Origin: Candidatus Intestinimonas stercorigallinarum
Lineage (GTDB): Bacteria > Bacillota > Clostridia > Oscillospirales > Oscillospiraceae
Assembly (NCBI GenBank): GCA_019115345.1
Contig: DXDV01000299.1
Coordinates: 1-5,778 of the forward strand
Length of the DNA stretch: 5,778 nt
Reading direction: 5' to 3'
Numbering within the stretch: position 1 is the first letter of the stretch; the number at the start of each line of letters is the position of its first letter. The notes beneath the pieces were generated by a model. The model was not told the origin of the DNA. It made no database searches and worked only from the letters and a program-made list of their open reading frames with translations. This document shows positions 4,295 through 5,778 of the stretch, one piece after another. Position numbers and translations under genes: made by a program.

Positions 4295-5778
4295 TCAGGC
4301 GGCGTCGGCCTGGGCCTCGGCCATGTCATAGGTGTTGGGGAAGACAGCGCCGTTGACCACCCACACGTCGGCCAGGTTGGGCTGGCCGTCCTCACCCACG
4401 GTGCACACCAGGTAGTCGCCCTCTCCATGGGGGACCTCCGGGCGGTTGGCGGTGAGCACGTCGCCCCAGGCGGTCTCCACGATGACCTGGACATCGGCGG
4501 GGACGAAGCAGGCGTAGTTGGTGCCGGGCTCGGCCTTGGTCTGGAGGTCGATGTAGGTGTCGGCCACAAAGTCCTCGGCGGTGAGGGCGGAGCCGTCGGC
4601 CTTGGTGTAGGTCTCCATGACCTTCTCCAGGCTGGTCACCCACTCCTCGCCGCTGGTGCCCTTGAGCACCACGTCCTGGCCGTTGGGCTCGGCGGTGTAG
4701 TAGACGTCCTCCAGCTCGTTGTAGATCTCGGTGTCGGCGGAGACCATCTTGCCCTGGATGGTGTAGGAGGTCTTGCCGGTGAGGAACCAGTCGTACTCGG
4801 TGTCGGCCAGGTAGTTCTCCAGGCTCACCTTGCCCAGCAGGTGCTCCACGAAGAAGCCGGCGACGCTCCCCTCCACCATGGCGGTGACCTCGGGCTGGTC
4901 GGAGTAGAAGCCGTAGCCGTGGTCGGCGTCGGGGACCACCACCACCTCGGCCTCGGGCAGAACGTCGGCGATGGCCTGGTTCATCTCGGGGGTGACCATC
5001 TCATCCTTGTCGCCGTACAGGATCATCACCGGGCCCTCGAAGGCCTGGATGCTGGTCAGGCCGTCGGCGGCCTCCATGTCGTCGAACCAGGCTTTGGACA
5101 GGTCCTGGGTCTGGCCGTAGATGGTGGTGAAGGTGGCAAAGCCGTCGGCCTCGGCGGTGGCCTTGAGGGACGCGTAGGTCTCCAGGCTGCCAAAGAGGTT
5201 GGGGGCCAGGGTCTCGATGTCCACCAGCGCGCCGGAGAGGAGGACCACGGCCTGGTAGGGATCGTCCTCCTGGGCCACGATCTGGGAGGCGATGAGGCCG
5301 CCCATGGAGTAGCCCAGGATGCCCAGCTTTTCGGCGTCCACGGGGTAGTTGGCCACCAGGTAGTCCTTGGCGGCGTTGGAGTCGGCGATCATGTTGGTGA
5401 GGGTGTTCTCGGTGAAGGGCTCGGCGGACTCGCCGCAGCCGGGAAAGTCCATGCGGATGCTGGCGATGCCGGCCTCGGCCAGGGCCTCGGCGATGCCGCC
5501 GAAGCCGGTGTTCTCATCCTTGCTGCCGCCGTGGCCGTGGTTGAGCACCACGGCGGGGAAGGGCCCCTCGCCCACGGGCAGGGTGACCACGGCGGGGATG
5601 ACCCGGCCGTTGGCCTCGATGCTCACGGACTCGGCGGTAAAGACGGCCTCAGCGCCGGTCTCGGGGGCCAGCTTGGAGAAGTTGAGGAGGATGGTGGCAA
5701 GCTCGGTGCGGACGGCGGTGCCGTTGGGGTCCAGCAGGTCGCCGGGCTTGCCGGAGAGGATGCCGGAGCCCACGGCCA
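4295..5778 (-). CDS. SLH-anchored alpha/beta hydrolase (esterase-like), 5' part missing
   Basis: The gene enters from the right edge; residues are counted from the Val codon at 5771-5773. Residues 1-34 (GSGILSGKPGDLLDPNGTAVRTELATILLNF) are the end of an SLH domain, the module that binds secondary wall polymers, so the protein is probably exported and held on the cell wall; earlier SLH repeats and a signal peptide should lie outside the window. Residues 45-315 form an alpha/beta hydrolase like cinnamoyl/feruloyl-type esterases: oxyanion region HGHGG (79-83), RMDFPGCGES (107-116), nucleophile Ser156 in GYSMGG, acid Asp257 in GDKDEMV, and His285 in DADHGYGF. The triad is complete; the substrate is unknown. 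Residues 316-492 are an extra C-terminal region I cannot assign, ending GDYLVC...DVWVVNGAVFPNTYD. A GTG at 5773 could be taken for a start but lies inside the SLH domain with an open frame upstream. The gene ends at the bidirectional terminator. Confidence 0.88.
   Translation of the reverse strand, partial: AVGSGILSGKPGDLLDPNGTAVRTELATILLNFSKLAPETGAEAVFTAESVSIEANGRVIPAVVTLPVGEGPFPAVVLNHGHGGSKDENTGFGGIAEALAEAGIASIRMDFPGCGESAEPFTENTLTNMIADSNAAKDYLVANYPVDAEKLGILGYSMGGLIASQIVAQEDDPYQAVVLLSGALVDIETLAPNLFGSLETYASLKATAEADGFATFTTIYGQTQDLSKAWFDDMEAADGLTSIQAFEGPVMILYGDKDEMVTPEMNQAIADVLPEAEVVVVPDADHGYGFYSDQPEVTAMVEGSVAGFFVEHLLGKVSLENYLADTEYDWFLTGKTSYTIQGKMVSADTEIYNELEDVYYTAEPNGQDVVLKGTSGEEWVTSLEKVMETYTKADGSALTAEDFVADTYIDLQTKAEPGTNYACFVPADVQVIVETAWGDVLTANRPEVPHGEGDYLVCTVGEDGQPNLADVWVVNGAVFPNTYDMAEAQADAA

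Noticed and set aside
5771..5773. GTG start for the hydrolase gene
   Set aside because: It encodes a Val inside the SLH domain, no Shine-Dalgarno can be seen, and the frame stays open to the window edge.
1..5778. tRNA, rRNA, CRISPR array, insertion sequence or prophage genes
   Set aside because: No cloverleaf, regularly spaced repeats, transposase motifs or terminal repeats were seen by eye; the window reads as ordinary chromosome.

Overview
The window looks like chromosome of a GC-rich gut-type Clostridia, most likely Oscillospiraceae (Flavonifractor/Lawsonibacter/Intestinimonas-like). Coding DNA is strongly GC-rich with G/C third positions, while the short promoter regions are AT-rich with sigma-A-like -35/-10 pairs. 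The gene content (Asp23-FakA pair, short SufC-SufB operon, SLH-domain surface hydrolase, hotdog thioesterase) is typical Firmicutes. The placement is inferred from composition and gene families, not from a marker gene.

Region 1 (1-957, minus strand): an Asp23/Gls24-family gene followed after 40 bp by the start of a FakA/YloV-type DhaL-domain fatty acid kinase that runs off the left edge. A good promoter lies at 878-906, and the leader between promoter and asp23 holds a strong GC hairpin. Region 2 (929-1253, plus strand): a divergent 65-residue single-pass membrane protein with its own promoter, which contains a small dyad. It is separated from the next, convergent operon by a hairpin terminator.

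Region 3 (1282-3542, minus strand): a complete three-gene operon, promoter to terminator, in the order sufC (ABC-type ATPase), short sufB-like scaffold, PaaI-like thioesterase. The thioesterase start overlaps the end of the scaffold gene by 17 bp. It resembles the two-component SUF-like minimal systems of anaerobes, with no cysteine desulfurase, SufU or A-type carrier in the operon. Related inverted-repeat elements precede both sufC and sufB.

Region 4 (3570-4276, plus strand): divergent from the suf operon is a 191-residue helical protein that resembles the ferritin-like/rubrerythrin fold but seems to have lost its usual histidine ligands. A strong bidirectional hairpin terminator ends it. 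Region 5 (4295-5778, minus strand): a secreted or surface alpha/beta hydrolase entering from the right edge. Its visible N-terminus is the tail of an SLH cell-wall-anchoring domain, followed by an esterase-like domain with a full catalytic triad and an unassigned C-terminal domain of about 170 residues.

Most of this is ordinary core-genome content. I do not see a clear new defence or mobile system. The parts most worth a second look are the suf-thioesterase operon with its duplicated leader element, the degenerate ferritin-like neighbour, and the unknown C-terminal domain of the SLH hydrolase.
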